In this document: piece by piece, positions 33,379 through 45,921 of the stretch | Position numbering within the stretch: position 1 is the stretch's first letter | Layout: each line of letters opens with the position of its first letter | Source: Cavia porcellus | Taxonomy: Eukaryota > Chordata > Mammalia > Rodentia > Caviidae | Direction: 5' to 3' | Length of the DNA stretch: 64,000 bases | Assembly: GCF_034190915.1 (NCBI RefSeq) | Contig: NW_026947501.1 | Span: forward strand, 1,240,001-1,304,000 | Translations under genes and position numbers: made by a program | Notes under the pieces: generated by a model | Seen by the model: the letters and a program-made list of their open reading frames with translations, nothing else | Database searches by the model: none | What the model was told of the DNA's origin: nothing

Positions 33379-36300
33379 GGTTAGGGTTAGGGTTAGGGAT
33401 AGGGTAATAGTTAGGGTTAGGGTTAGTGTTACGGTTAGGGTCAGGGTTAGGTTTAGTGTTCGTATTAGGGCTAGGGTTATGGTTTGGGTTAGTTTTAGGG
33501 TCAGGGTTAGAGTTTGAGGATTAGTGTTAGTGTTAGGGTTAGAGGTTAGGGTTGGGGTTAGTGTTAGGGTTATGGTTATGGTTTGGGTTTGGGTTAAGTT
33601 TAGGTTTAGAGTTTAGGCTTATGGTTAGGGTTAGGATAAGTGTTAGGATTAATGTTTAGGATTAATGTTAGGGTTAGGGTAAGGGTTAGGGTTAGTGTTA
33701 GGGTTAGATTTAGGGTTAGCAATAGGGGTATATGTTATGGTTCTGGTTAGGGTTAGGATTAGGTTTAGGGATTAGTGTTAGTGTTAGGTTTAGGGTTAGA
33801 GTTGTTTTTTAGGGATAGGGTTAGGGATAGGGATAGTGTTAGGGTTAGAATTAGGGTTAAGTGTTTGGGTTAGGATTAGGGTTAGCGTTAGGGTTAGAGG
33901 TTAGAGTTAGGTTTAGGGTTAGGGTTAGTGTTAGTGTTTAGGATTCAATTTTAGCATCAGGGATAGTGTTATGTTAGGATTTAGTGTTAGTGTTAGGATT
34001 ATAGTTAGAAGTTAGCTTTAGATTTTGAGTTAGGGTTATGGTTACAGTTAAGGTTATGATTATGGTTAGGCTTAGAGGTTAGCGTTAGGGTTAGCATTTG
34101 GGTTGATGTTTACGTTTAGGGTTAGGGTTAGGTTTAGATGTTAGCTATAGTGTTTTGGTTTGGTTTAGGTTTAAGTTGAGTTTTAGGGTTAGATTTAGTG
34201 TGAGGATTCGAAGTTAGGTTTGTGTTAGGGTTAGGATTAGTGTTAGGGTTAGGGTTAGGTACAGTGTTAAGTTTAGGGTTAGGATTTAGGGTTACGGTTA
34301 GGATTAGTGTTAGGTTTAGGGTTCTGATAGGGTTAGGGTTAGGGATAAGGTTAGGGATAGCATAAGGTTTAGGATTAAGGTTAGTGTTAGCATTTGTTTA
34401 GGTTTAGGGCTAGGGTTAGTGTTAGGGTTAGTGTTAGGTTTAGGGTTAGCGTTCGGGTTAGTGTTATGGTTAGGGTCAGGGTTAGGTATAGTGTTCTGAT
34501 TAGGTTTAGAGGTTAGGTATTAGAGATAGGTTTATAGTTAGGCTTCGGATTACGGTTAGGGATAGGGTTACGATTTAGTAAGGATTAGGTTTAGGGTTAT
34601 GTTTAGGGTTTTTTAGTGGTTAGGTGTTAGAGATAGTGTTAGTGTTATTGTTACGGTTAGGGTTAGGTTAGCGTTAGGGTTAATGCTTGGGTTAGGGTTA
34701 GGGTAAGGATTAGGGTTTGTTGTTAGGGTTAGTTTTAGGTTGAGGTTGAGGTTTAGGGTTAGGGTTAGGGTTAGAAGTTAAATTTGTTTTAGTGTTAGAG
34801 TTAGGGTTATGATTAGGGTTTGTGTTAGGGTTAGTGTTAGGGTTAGGGTTAGTGTTTCGATTAGGGTCAGGGTTAGTGTAGGGTTACGATTAGGTTATGG
34901 TTATTGTTATTGTTAGGGTTAGGGTTCGGTGTTAGGTTGTAGAGATAGGTTTAGTGTTAGGGTTACGGATAGGATTAGGTTAGGGTTAGGGTTAGTGCTA
35001 GGGTTACGTTAGGGTTAGAATTAGGGTTTGTCATTAGGGTTAGGGCTAGGGTTAGATTGAGGTTTAGGGTTAGGCTTAGGTTTAGGGTTAGAATTTAAAT
35101 TTATTTTTAAGGTTAAGGTTAGGGTTAGATTAGGTTTAGATGTTAGTGTTAGTGTTAGGTTTAGGATTACGGTTGGTTTAGGTTCAGGGTTATAATTATG
35201 ATTAGCTTTAGAAGTTAGAGTTAGTGGTAGGGTTAATGTTAGGGTTAGGGTTATAAAATGTTAGGGTTAGTCTTTGTGATAGGGTTAGGATTGGGGTTAT
35301 GGTTGGTGTTAGTTTTAGGGTTAGGGTTAGGTTTAGAGTTAAGATTAGGGTTTGGCATTGGGGGTTACGGTTAGGGTTAGTGTTAGGGTTATGTTTAGAG
35401 TGTTAGGGTTAGGGTTTGTGTTTGGGTTGGAGGTTAGGGTTAGTTGATGTTTAGGGTTATGATTAGTGTTCAGTTCAGATTAATATTATGTTTAGAGGTT
35501 AGGTTTAGGTTTAGGTTTAGGTTTAGGGTTAGGGTTAGGGTTAGGTTTAGAAGTTCAGGTTAGGGTTAGGATTAGGGTTTGGGTTATGGCTATGGTTAGA
35601 ATTTAGTGTTAGAATTAGTGTTAGGGTTAATGTTAGCATTAGGTTTAGGGTTAGGATTAGGGTTAGGGATAGTGTTAGGGTTAGGGTTACTGTTTCAGGT
35701 TACGGTTAGGTTAGGGTTAGTTTTAGGGTGTTAGGTTTAGGGTTAGGTTTACGGATAGGATAAGTTTTAGGATTAGGGTTAGTGTATAGGTTTAGGTAGA
35801 GAGTTACGGTTATTGTTAGGGTTAGGTTTAGGGTTAGGGTTAGGTTTCAGGTTAGGTTTAGGGTTAGGGTTAGGGAAAGGGTTAGGGGTTAGGGTTAGGT
35901 TTAGGGTTAGGCTTAGTTTTAGGGTAAGGGTTAGGGTTAGCGTTAGGTATAACTTTAGTTAGGGTTAGGGTTAGGGTTAGGGTTCAGTTAGCGGTTAGGT
36001 GTTAGGGATAAGTTTAGAGTTAGTGTTAGTGTTAGTTTAGGGTTAGGGTTAGATTAGGCTTAGGGTTAGTGTTAGTGTTAGGGTTAGGGTTAGGGTTAGG
36101 GTTAGGTTAAGGGATAGGATAAGGTTTAGGATTAAGGTTAGTGTTAGGGTTAGGTTTAGGTTTAGGGTTACAGTTAGGATTAGGATTAGAGTTAGGTTTA
36201 GGCTTAGCCTTAGGGTTAGTGTTATGGTTAGGGTCAGATTTAGGGTTAGTGTTAGGGTTATATTTAGAGTTTCAGTGTTAGAGATAGGGTTATGGTTAGG

Positions 36301-36514
36301 CTTTGGATTACAGTTAGGGTTAGCATTACAATTATCTTTGTTTTAGGGTTAGGTTTAGGTTTAGGGTTTTTTAGCGTTAGGTTTTAGGGATAGGGTTAGT
36401 GTTAGTGTTATGGTTAGGGTTACGTTAGGGTTAGGGTTAGGGTTAGTTTTAGAGTTAGGGTTAGTGTTAGGGTTAGGGTTTAGGGTTAGGTTTAGGGTTA
36501 GGTTTAGAGGTTAG
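33379..36514 (+). repeat. 3.13 kb unit, copy 1 (3136 bp)
   Basis: Starts at GG(TTAGGG)3ATAGGGTAATAG after the flanking TTTAGAGTTACGG. It carries an extra hexamer: TAGGTTGAGGTTGAGGTTTA (about 34737-34756), where the other three copies have TAGGTTGAGGTTTA. It has A at 35986 in GGTTCAGTTA. Confidence 0.93.
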
Positions 36515-39500
36515 GGTTAGGGTTAGGGTTAGGGATAGGGTAATAGTTAGGGTTAGGGTTAGTGTTACGGTTAGGGTCAGGGTTAGGTTTAGTGTTCGTA
36601 TTAGGGCTAGGGTTATGGTTTGGGTTAGTTTTAGGGTCAGGGTTAGAGTTTGAGGATTAGTGTTAGTGTTAGGGTTAGAGGTTAGGGTTGGGGTTAGTGT
36701 TAGGGTTATGGTTATGGTTTGGGTTTGGGTTAAGTTTAGGTTTAGAGTTTAGGCTTATGGTTAGGGTTAGGATAAGTGTTAGGATTAATGTTTAGGATTA
36801 ATGTTAGGGTTAGGGTAAGGGTTAGGGTTAGTGTTAGGGTTAGATTTAGGGTTAGCAATAGGGGTATATGTTATGGTTCTGGTTAGGGTTAGGATTAGGT
36901 TTAGGGATTAGTGTTAGTGTTAGGTTTAGGGTTAGAGTTGTTTTTTAGGGATAGGGTTAGGGATAGGGATAGTGTTAGGGTTAGAATTAGGGTTAAGTGT
37001 TTGGGTTAGGATTAGGGTTAGCGTTAGGGTTAGAGGTTAGAGTTAGGTTTAGGGTTAGGGTTAGTGTTAGTGTTTAGGATTCAATTTTAGCATCAGGGAT
37101 AGTGTTATGTTAGGATTTAGTGTTAGTGTTAGGATTATAGTTAGAAGTTAGCTTTAGATTTTGAGTTAGGGTTATGGTTACAGTTAAGGTTATGATTATG
37201 GTTAGGCTTAGAGGTTAGCGTTAGGGTTAGCATTTGGGTTGATGTTTACGTTTAGGGTTAGGGTTAGGTTTAGATGTTAGCTATAGTGTTTTGGTTTGGT
37301 TTAGGTTTAAGTTGAGTTTTAGGGTTAGATTTAGTGTGAGGATTCGAAGTTAGGTTTGTGTTAGGGTTAGGATTAGTGTTAGGGTTAGGGTTAGGTACAG
37401 TGTTAAGTTTAGGGTTAGGATTTAGGGTTACGGTTAGGATTAGTGTTAGGTTTAGGGTTCTGATAGGGTTAGGGTTAGGGATAAGGTTAGGGATAGCATA
37501 AGGTTTAGGATTAAGGTTAGTGTTAGCATTTGTTTAGGTTTAGGGCTAGGGTTAGTGTTAGGGTTAGTGTTAGGTTTAGGGTTAGCGTTCGGGTTAGTGT
37601 TATGGTTAGGGTCAGGGTTAGGTATAGTGTTCTGATTAGGTTTAGAGGTTAGGTATTAGAGATAGGTTTATAGTTAGGCTTCGGATTACGGTTAGGGATA
37701 GGGTTACGATTTAGTAAGGATTAGGTTTAGGGTTATGTTTAGGGTTTTTTAGTGGTTAGGTGTTAGAGATAGTGTTAGTGTTATTGTTACGGTTAGGGTT
37801 AGGTTAGCGTTAGGGTTAATGCTTGGGTTAGGGTTAGGGTAAGGATTAGGGTTTGTTGTTAGGGTTAGTTTTAGGTTGAGGTTTAGGGTTAGGGTTAGGG
37901 TTAGAAGTTAAATTTGTTTTAGTGTTAGAGTTAGGGTTATGATTAGGGTTTGTGTTAGGGTTAGTGTTAGGGTTAGGGTTAGTGTTTCGATTAGGGTCAG
38001 GGTTAGTGTAGGGTTACGATTAGGTTATGGTTATTGTTATTGTTAGGGTTAGGGTTCGGTGTTAGGTTGTAGAGATAGGTTTAGTGTTAGGGTTACGGAT
38101 AGGATTAGGTTAGGGTTAGGGTTAGTGCTAGGGTTACGTTAGGGTTAGAATTAGGGTTTGTCATTAGGGTTAGGGCTAGGGTTAGATTGAGGTTTAGGGT
38201 TAGGCTTAGGTTTAGGGTTAGAATTTAAATTTATTTTTAAGGTTAAGGTTAGGGTTAGATTAGGTTTAGATGTTAGTGTTAGTGTTAGGTTTAGGATTAC
38301 GGTTGGTTTAGGTTCAGGGTTATAATTATGATTAGCTTTAGAAGTTAGAGTTAGTGGTAGGGTTAATGTTAGGGTTAGGGTTATAAAATGTTAGGGTTAG
38401 TCTTTGTGATAGGGTTAGGATTGGGGTTATGGTTGGTGTTAGTTTTAGGGTTAGGGTTAGGTTTAGAGTTAAGATTAGGGTTTGGCATTGGGGGTTACGG
38501 TTAGGGTTAGTGTTAGGGTTATGTTTAGAGTGTTAGGGTTAGGGTTTGTGTTTGGGTTGGAGGTTAGGGTTAGTTGATGTTTAGGGTTATGATTAGTGTT
38601 CAGTTCAGATTAATATTATGTTTAGAGGTTAGGTTTAGGTTTAGGTTTAGGTTTAGGGTTAGGGTTAGGGTTAGGTTTAGAAGTTCAGGTTAGGGTTAGG
38701 ATTAGGGTTTGGGTTATGGCTATGGTTAGAATTTAGTGTTAGAATTAGTGTTAGGGTTAATGTTAGCATTAGGTTTAGGGTTAGGATTAGGGTTAGGGAT
38801 AGTGTTAGGGTTAGGGTTACTGTTTCAGGTTACGGTTAGGTTAGGGTTAGTTTTAGGGTGTTAGGTTTAGGGTTAGGTTTACGGATAGGATAAGTTTTAG
38901 GATTAGGGTTAGTGTATAGGTTTAGGTAGAGAGTTACGGTTATTGTTAGGGTTAGGTTTAGGGTTAGGGTTAGGTTTCAGGTTAGGTTTAGGGTTAGGGT
39001 TAGGGAAAGGGTTAGGGGTTAGGGTTAGGTTTAGGGTTAGGCTTAGTTTTAGGGTAAGGGTTAGGGTTAGCGTTAGGTATAACTTTAGTTAGGGTTAGGG
39101 TTAGGGTTAGGGTTCAGTTAGCGGTTAGGTGTTAGGGATAAGTTTAGAGTTAGTGTTAGTGTTAGTTTAGGGTTAGGGTTAGATTAGGCTTAGGGTTAGT
39201 GTTAGTGTTAGGGTTAGGGTTAGGGTTAGGGTTAGGTTAAGGGATAGGATAAGGTTTAGGATTAAGGTTAGTGTTAGGGTTAGGTTTAGGTTTAGGGTTA
39301 CAGTTAGGATTAGGATTAGAGTTAGGTTTAGGCTTAGCCTTAGGGTTAGTGTTATGGTTAGGGTCAGATTTAGGGTTAGTGTTAGGGTTATATTTAGAGT
39401 TTCAGTGTTAGAGATAGGGTTATGGTTAGGCTTTGGATTACAGTTAGGGTTAGCATTACAATTATCTTTGTTTTAGGGTTAGGTTTAGGTTTAGGGTTTT

Positions 39501-39644
39501 TTAGCGTTAGGTTTTAGGGATAGGGTTAGTGTTAGTGTTATGGTTAGGGTTACGTTAGGGTTAGGGTTAGGGTTAGTTTTAGAGTTAGGGTTAGTGTTAG
39601 GGTTAGGGTTTAGGGTTAGGTTTAGGGTTAGGTTTAGAGGTTAG
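36515..39644 (+). repeat. 3.13 kb unit, copy 2 (3130 bp)
   Basis: Joined to copy 1 through four perfect TTAGGG repeats at 36511-36534. It lacks the extra hexamer of copy 1 and has A at 39116 in GGTTCAGTTA, as in copy 1. Confidence 0.95.
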
Positions 39645-42600
39645 GGTTAGGGTTAGGGTTAGGGATAGGGTAATAGTTAGGGTTAGGGTTAGTGTTACGG
39701 TTAGGGTCAGGGTTAGGTTTAGTGTTCGTATTAGGGCTAGGGTTATGGTTTGGGTTAGTTTTAGGGTCAGGGTTAGAGTTTGAGGATTAGTGTTAGTGTT
39801 AGGGTTAGAGGTTAGGGTTGGGGTTAGTGTTAGGGTTATGGTTATGGTTTGGGTTTGGGTTAAGTTTAGGTTTAGAGTTTAGGCTTATGGTTAGGGTTAG
39901 GATAAGTGTTAGGATTAATGTTTAGGATTAATGTTAGGGTTAGGGTAAGGGTTAGGGTTAGTGTTAGGGTTAGATTTAGGGTTAGCAATAGGGGTATATG
40001 TTATGGTTCTGGTTAGGGTTAGGATTAGGTTTAGGGATTAGTGTTAGTGTTAGGTTTAGGGTTAGAGTTGTTTTTTAGGGATAGGGTTAGGGATAGGGAT
40101 AGTGTTAGGGTTAGAATTAGGGTTAAGTGTTTGGGTTAGGATTAGGGTTAGCGTTAGGGTTAGAGGTTAGAGTTAGGTTTAGGGTTAGGGTTAGTGTTAG
40201 TGTTTAGGATTCAATTTTAGCATCAGGGATAGTGTTATGTTAGGATTTAGTGTTAGTGTTAGGATTATAGTTAGAAGTTAGCTTTAGATTTTGAGTTAGG
40301 GTTATGGTTACAGTTAAGGTTATGATTATGGTTAGGCTTAGAGGTTAGCGTTAGGGTTAGCATTTGGGTTGATGTTTACGTTTAGGGTTAGGGTTAGGTT
40401 TAGATGTTAGCTATAGTGTTTTGGTTTGGTTTAGGTTTAAGTTGAGTTTTAGGGTTAGATTTAGTGTGAGGATTCGAAGTTAGGTTTGTGTTAGGGTTAG
40501 GATTAGTGTTAGGGTTAGGGTTAGGTACAGTGTTAAGTTTAGGGTTAGGATTTAGGGTTACGGTTAGGATTAGTGTTAGGTTTAGGGTTCTGATAGGGTT
40601 AGGGTTAGGGATAAGGTTAGGGATAGCATAAGGTTTAGGATTAAGGTTAGTGTTAGCATTTGTTTAGGTTTAGGGCTAGGGTTAGTGTTAGGGTTAGTGT
40701 TAGGTTTAGGGTTAGCGTTCGGGTTAGTGTTATGGTTAGGGTCAGGGTTAGGTATAGTGTTCTGATTAGGTTTAGAGGTTAGGTATTAGAGATAGGTTTA
40801 TAGTTAGGCTTCGGATTACGGTTAGGGATAGGGTTACGATTTAGTAAGGATTAGGTTTAGGGTTATGTTTAGGGTTTTTTAGTGGTTAGGTGTTAGAGAT
40901 AGTGTTAGTGTTATTGTTACGGTTAGGGTTAGGTTAGCGTTAGGGTTAATGCTTGGGTTAGGGTTAGGGTAAGGATTAGGGTTTGTTGTTAGGGTTAGTT
41001 TTAGGTTGAGGTTTAGGGTTAGGGTTAGGGTTAGAAGTTAAATTTGTTTTAGTGTTAGAGTTAGGGTTATGATTAGGGTTTGTGTTAGGGTTAGTGTTAG
41101 GGTTAGGGTTAGTGTTTCGATTAGGGTCAGGGTTAGTGTAGGGTTACGATTAGGTTATGGTTATTGTTATTGTTAGGGTTAGGGTTCGGTGTTAGGTTGT
41201 AGAGATAGGTTTAGTGTTAGGGTTACGGATAGGATTAGGTTAGGGTTAGGGTTAGTGCTAGGGTTACGTTAGGGTTAGAATTAGGGTTTGTCATTAGGGT
41301 TAGGGCTAGGGTTAGATTGAGGTTTAGGGTTAGGCTTAGGTTTAGGGTTAGAATTTAAATTTATTTTTAAGGTTAAGGTTAGGGTTAGATTAGGTTTAGA
41401 TGTTAGTGTTAGTGTTAGGTTTAGGATTACGGTTGGTTTAGGTTCAGGGTTATAATTATGATTAGCTTTAGAAGTTAGAGTTAGTGGTAGGGTTAATGTT
41501 AGGGTTAGGGTTATAAAATGTTAGGGTTAGTCTTTGTGATAGGGTTAGGATTGGGGTTATGGTTGGTGTTAGTTTTAGGGTTAGGGTTAGGTTTAGAGTT
41601 AAGATTAGGGTTTGGCATTGGGGGTTACGGTTAGGGTTAGTGTTAGGGTTATGTTTAGAGTGTTAGGGTTAGGGTTTGTGTTTGGGTTGGAGGTTAGGGT
41701 TAGTTGATGTTTAGGGTTATGATTAGTGTTCAGTTCAGATTAATATTATGTTTAGAGGTTAGGTTTAGGTTTAGGTTTAGGTTTAGGGTTAGGGTTAGGG
41801 TTAGGTTTAGAAGTTCAGGTTAGGGTTAGGATTAGGGTTTGGGTTATGGCTATGGTTAGAATTTAGTGTTAGAATTAGTGTTAGGGTTAATGTTAGCATT
41901 AGGTTTAGGGTTAGGATTAGGGTTAGGGATAGTGTTAGGGTTAGGGTTACTGTTTCAGGTTACGGTTAGGTTAGGGTTAGTTTTAGGGTGTTAGGTTTAG
42001 GGTTAGGTTTACGGATAGGATAAGTTTTAGGATTAGGGTTAGTGTATAGGTTTAGGTAGAGAGTTACGGTTATTGTTAGGGTTAGGTTTAGGGTTAGGGT
42101 TAGGTTTCAGGTTAGGTTTAGGGTTAGGGTTAGGGAAAGGGTTAGGGGTTAGGGTTAGGTTTAGGGTTAGGCTTAGTTTTAGGGTAAGGGTTAGGGTTAG
42201 CGTTAGGTATAACTTTAGTTAGGGTTAGGGTTAGGGTTAGGGTTCGGTTAGCGGTTAGGTGTTAGGGATAAGTTTAGAGTTAGTGTTAGTGTTAGTTTAG
42301 GGTTAGGGTTAGATTAGGCTTAGGGTTAGTGTTAGTTTTAGGGTTAGGGTTAGGGTTAGGGTTAGGTTAAGGGATAGGATAAGGTTTAGGATTAAGGTTA
42401 GTGTTAGGGTTAGGTTTAGGTTTAGGGTTACAGTTAGGATTAGGATTAGAGTTAGGTTTAGGCTTAGCCTTAGGGTTAGTGTTATGGTTAGGGTCAGATT
42501 TAGGGTTAGTGTTAGGGTTATATTTAGAGTTTCAGTGTTAGAGATAGGGTTATGGTTAGGCTTTGGATTACAGTTAGGGTTAGCATTACAATTATCTTTG

Positions 42601-42774
42601 TTTTAGGGTTAGGTTTAGGTTTAGGGTTTTTTAGCGTTAGGTTTTAGGGATAGGGTTAGTGTTAGTGTTATGGTTAGGGTTACGTTAGGGTTAGGGTTAG
42701 GGTTAGTTTTAGAGTTAGGGTTAGTGTTAGGGTTAGGGTTTAGGGTTAGGTTTAGGGTTAGGTTTAGAGGTTAG
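39645..42774 (+). repeat. 3.13 kb unit, copy 3 (3130 bp)
   Basis: Carries G at 42246 (GGTTCGGTTA), shared with copy 4. It also has a private T at 42337, reading GTTAGTTTTAGGG where copies 1, 2 and 4 read GTTAGTGTTAGGG. Confidence 0.95.
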
Positions 42775-45700
42775 GGTTAGGGTTAGGGTTAGGGATAGGG
42801 TAATAGTTAGGGTTAGGGTTAGTGTTACGGTTAGGGTCAGGGTTAGGTTTAGTGTTCGTATTAGGGCTAGGGTTATGGTTTGGGTTAGTTTTAGGGTCAG
42901 GGTTAGAGTTTGAGGATTAGTGTTAGTGTTAGGGTTAGAGGTTAGGGTTGGGGTTAGTGTTAGGGTTATGGTTATGGTTTGGGTTTGGGTTAAGTTTAGG
43001 TTTAGAGTTTAGGCTTATGGTTAGGGTTAGGATAAGTGTTAGGATTAATGTTTAGGATTAATGTTAGGGTTAGGGTAAGGGTTAGGGTTAGTGTTAGGGT
43101 TAGATTTAGGGTTAGCAATAGGGGTATATGTTATGGTTCTGGTTAGGGTTAGGATTAGGTTTAGGGATTAGTGTTAGTGTTAGGTTTAGGGTTAGAGTTG
43201 TTTTTTAGGGATAGGGTTAGGGATAGGGATAGTGTTAGGGTTAGAATTAGGGTTAAGTGTTTGGGTTAGGATTAGGGTTAGCGTTAGGGTTAGAGGTTAG
43301 AGTTAGGTTTAGGGTTAGGGTTAGTGTTAGTGTTTAGGATTCAATTTTAGCATCAGGGATAGTGTTATGTTAGGATTTAGTGTTAGTGTTAGGATTATAG
43401 TTAGAAGTTAGCTTTAGATTTTGAGTTAGGGTTATGGTTACAGTTAAGGTTATGATTATGGTTAGGCTTAGAGGTTAGCGTTAGGGTTAGCATTTGGGTT
43501 GATGTTTACGTTTAGGGTTAGGGTTAGGTTTAGATGTTAGCTATAGTGTTTTGGTTTGGTTTAGGTTTAAGTTGAGTTTTAGGGTTAGATTTAGTGTGAG
43601 GATTCGAAGTTAGGTTTGTGTTAGGGTTAGGATTAGTGTTAGGGTTAGGGTTAGGTACAGTGTTAAGTTTAGGGTTAGGATTTAGGGTTACGGTTAGGAT
43701 TAGTGTTAGGTTTAGGGTTCTGATAGGGTTAGGGTTAGGGATAAGGTTAGGGATAGCATAAGGTTTAGGATTAAGGTTAGTGTTAGCATTTGTTTAGGTT
43801 TAGGGCTAGGGTTAGTGTTAGGGTTAGTGTTAGGTTTAGGGTTAGCGTTCGGGTTAGTGTTATGGTTAGGGTCAGGGTTAGGTATAGTGTTCTGATTAGG
43901 TTTAGAGGTTAGGTATTAGAGATAGGTTTATAGTTAGGCTTCGGATTACGGTTAGGGATAGGGTTACGATTTAGTAAGGATTAGGTTTAGGGTTATGTTT
44001 AGGGTTTTTTAGTGGTTAGGTGTTAGAGATAGTGTTAGTGTTATTGTTACGGTTAGGGTTAGGTTAGCGTTAGGGTTAATGCTTGGGTTAGGGTTAGGGT
44101 AAGGATTAGGGTTTGTTGTTAGGGTTAGTTTTAGGTTGAGGTTTAGGGTTAGGGTTAGGGTTAGAAGTTAAATTTGTTTTAGTGTTAGAGTTAGGGTTAT
44201 GATTAGGGTTTGTGTTAGGGTTAGTGTTAGGGTTAGGGTTAGTGTTTCGATTAGGGTCAGGGTTAGTGTAGGGTTACGATTAGGTTATGGTTATTGTTAT
44301 TGTTAGGGTTAGGGTTCGGTGTTAGGTTGTAGAGATAGGTTTAGTGTTAGGGTTACGGATAGGATTAGGTTAGGGTTAGGGTTAGTGCTAGGGTTACGTT
44401 AGGGTTAGAATTAGGGTTTGTCATTAGGGTTAGGGCTAGGGTTAGATTGAGGTTTAGGGTTAGGCTTAGGTTTAGGGTTAGAATTTAAATTTATTTTTAA
44501 GGTTAAGGTTAGGGTTAGATTAGGTTTAGATGTTAGTGTTAGTGTTAGGTTTAGGATTACGGTTGGTTTAGGTTCAGGGTTATAATTATGATTAGCTTTA
44601 GAAGTTAGAGTTAGTGGTAGGGTTAATGTTAGGGTTAGGGTTATAAAATGTTAGGGTTAGTCTTTGTGATAGGGTTAGGATTGGGGTTATGGTTGGTGTT
44701 AGTTTTAGGGTTAGGGTTAGGTTTAGAGTTAAGATTAGGGTTTGGCATTGGGGGTTACGGTTAGGGTTAGTGTTAGGGTTATGTTTAGAGTGTTAGGGTT
44801 AGGGTTTGTGTTTGGGTTGGAGGTTAGGGTTAGTTGATGTTTAGGGTTATGATTAGTGTTCAGTTCAGATTAATATTATGTTTAGAGGTTAGGTTTAGGT
44901 TTAGGTTTAGGTTTAGGGTTAGGGTTAGGGTTAGGTTTAGAAGTTCAGGTTAGGGTTAGGATTAGGGTTTGGGTTATGGCTATGGTTAGAATTTAGTGTT
45001 AGAATTAGTGTTAGGGTTAATGTTAGCATTAGGTTTAGGGTTAGGATTAGGGTTAGGGATAGTGTTAGGGTTAGGGTTACTGTTTCAGGTTACGGTTAGG
45101 TTAGGGTTAGTTTTAGGGTGTTAGGTTTAGGGTTAGGTTTACGGATAGGATAAGTTTTAGGATTAGGGTTAGTGTATAGGTTTAGGTAGAGAGTTACGGT
45201 TATTGTTAGGGTTAGGTTTAGGGTTAGGGTTAGGTTTCAGGTTAGGTTTAGGGTTAGGGTTAGGGAAAGGGTTAGGGGTTAGGGTTAGGTTTAGGGTTAG
45301 GCTTAGTTTTAGGGTAAGGGTTAGGGTTAGCGTTAGGTATAACTTTAGTTAGGGTTAGGGTTAGGGTTAGGGTTCGGTTAGCGGTTAGGTGTTAGGGATA
45401 AGTTTAGAGTTAGTGTTAGTGTTAGTTTAGGGTTAGGGTTAGATTAGGCTTAGGGTTAGTGTTAGTGTTAGGGTTAGGGTTAGGGTTAGGGTTAGGTTAA
45501 GGGATAGGATAAGGTTTAGGATTAAGGTTAGTGTTAGGGTTAGGTTTAGGTTTAGGGTTACAGTTAGGATTAGGATTAGAGTTAGGTTTAGGCTTAGCCT
45601 TAGGGTTAGTGTTATGGTTAGGGTCAGATTTAGGGTTAGTGTTAGGGTTATATTTAGAGTTTCAGTGTTAGAGATAGGGTTATGGTTAGGCTTTGGATTA

Positions 45701-45904
45701 CAGTTAGGGTTAGCATTACAATTATCTTTGTTTTAGGGTTAGGTTTAGGTTTAGGGTTTTTTAGCGTTAGGTTTTAGGGATAGGGTTAGTGTTAGTGTTA
45801 TGGTTAGGGTTACGTTAGGGTTAGGGTTAGGGTTAGTTTTAGAGTTAGGGTTAGTGTTAGGGTTAGGGTTTAGGGTTAGGTTTAGGGTTAGGTTTAGAGG
45901 TTAG
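42775..45904 (+). repeat. 3.13 kb unit, copy 4 (3130 bp)
   Basis: Carries G at 45376 (GGTTCGGTTA) as in copy 3 but G, not T, at the site equivalent to 42337. It is followed by 17 bp matching the start of another unit (45905-45921) before the sequence changes to ATGTTTAGGTTTTGGG. Confidence 0.95.
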
Positions 45905-45921
45905 GGTTAGGGTTAGGGTTA

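Larger units (their letters stand above)
33379..45921 (+). repeat. Block C: four-copy head-to-tail array of a 3.13 kb higher-order unit
   Basis: Four consecutive units of 3136, 3130, 3130 and 3130 bp follow one another in direct orientation, with 17 bp of a further unit start at the right end. In the comparisons I made by eye they are nearly identical. The differences found were one 6 bp indel in the first copy, one A/G site splitting copies 1-2 from 3-4, and one private change in copy 3. Landmarks such as GGTATATGTTATGGTTCTGG, AGGATTCAATTTTAGCATCAG and CAGTTCAGATTAATATTATG each occur exactly four times at 3130 or 3136 bp steps. The unit itself is the same degenerate TTAGGG satellite and holds no gene. 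Each junction lies in a run of four perfect TTAGGG hexamers (for example 36511-36534). Confidence 0.97.

Noticed and set aside
33379..45921. CRISPR-like or gene-family tandem array
   Set aside because: The repeated unit is 3.13 kb of hexamer satellite without spacers, coding content or palindromic repeats. It is a higher-order satellite array.
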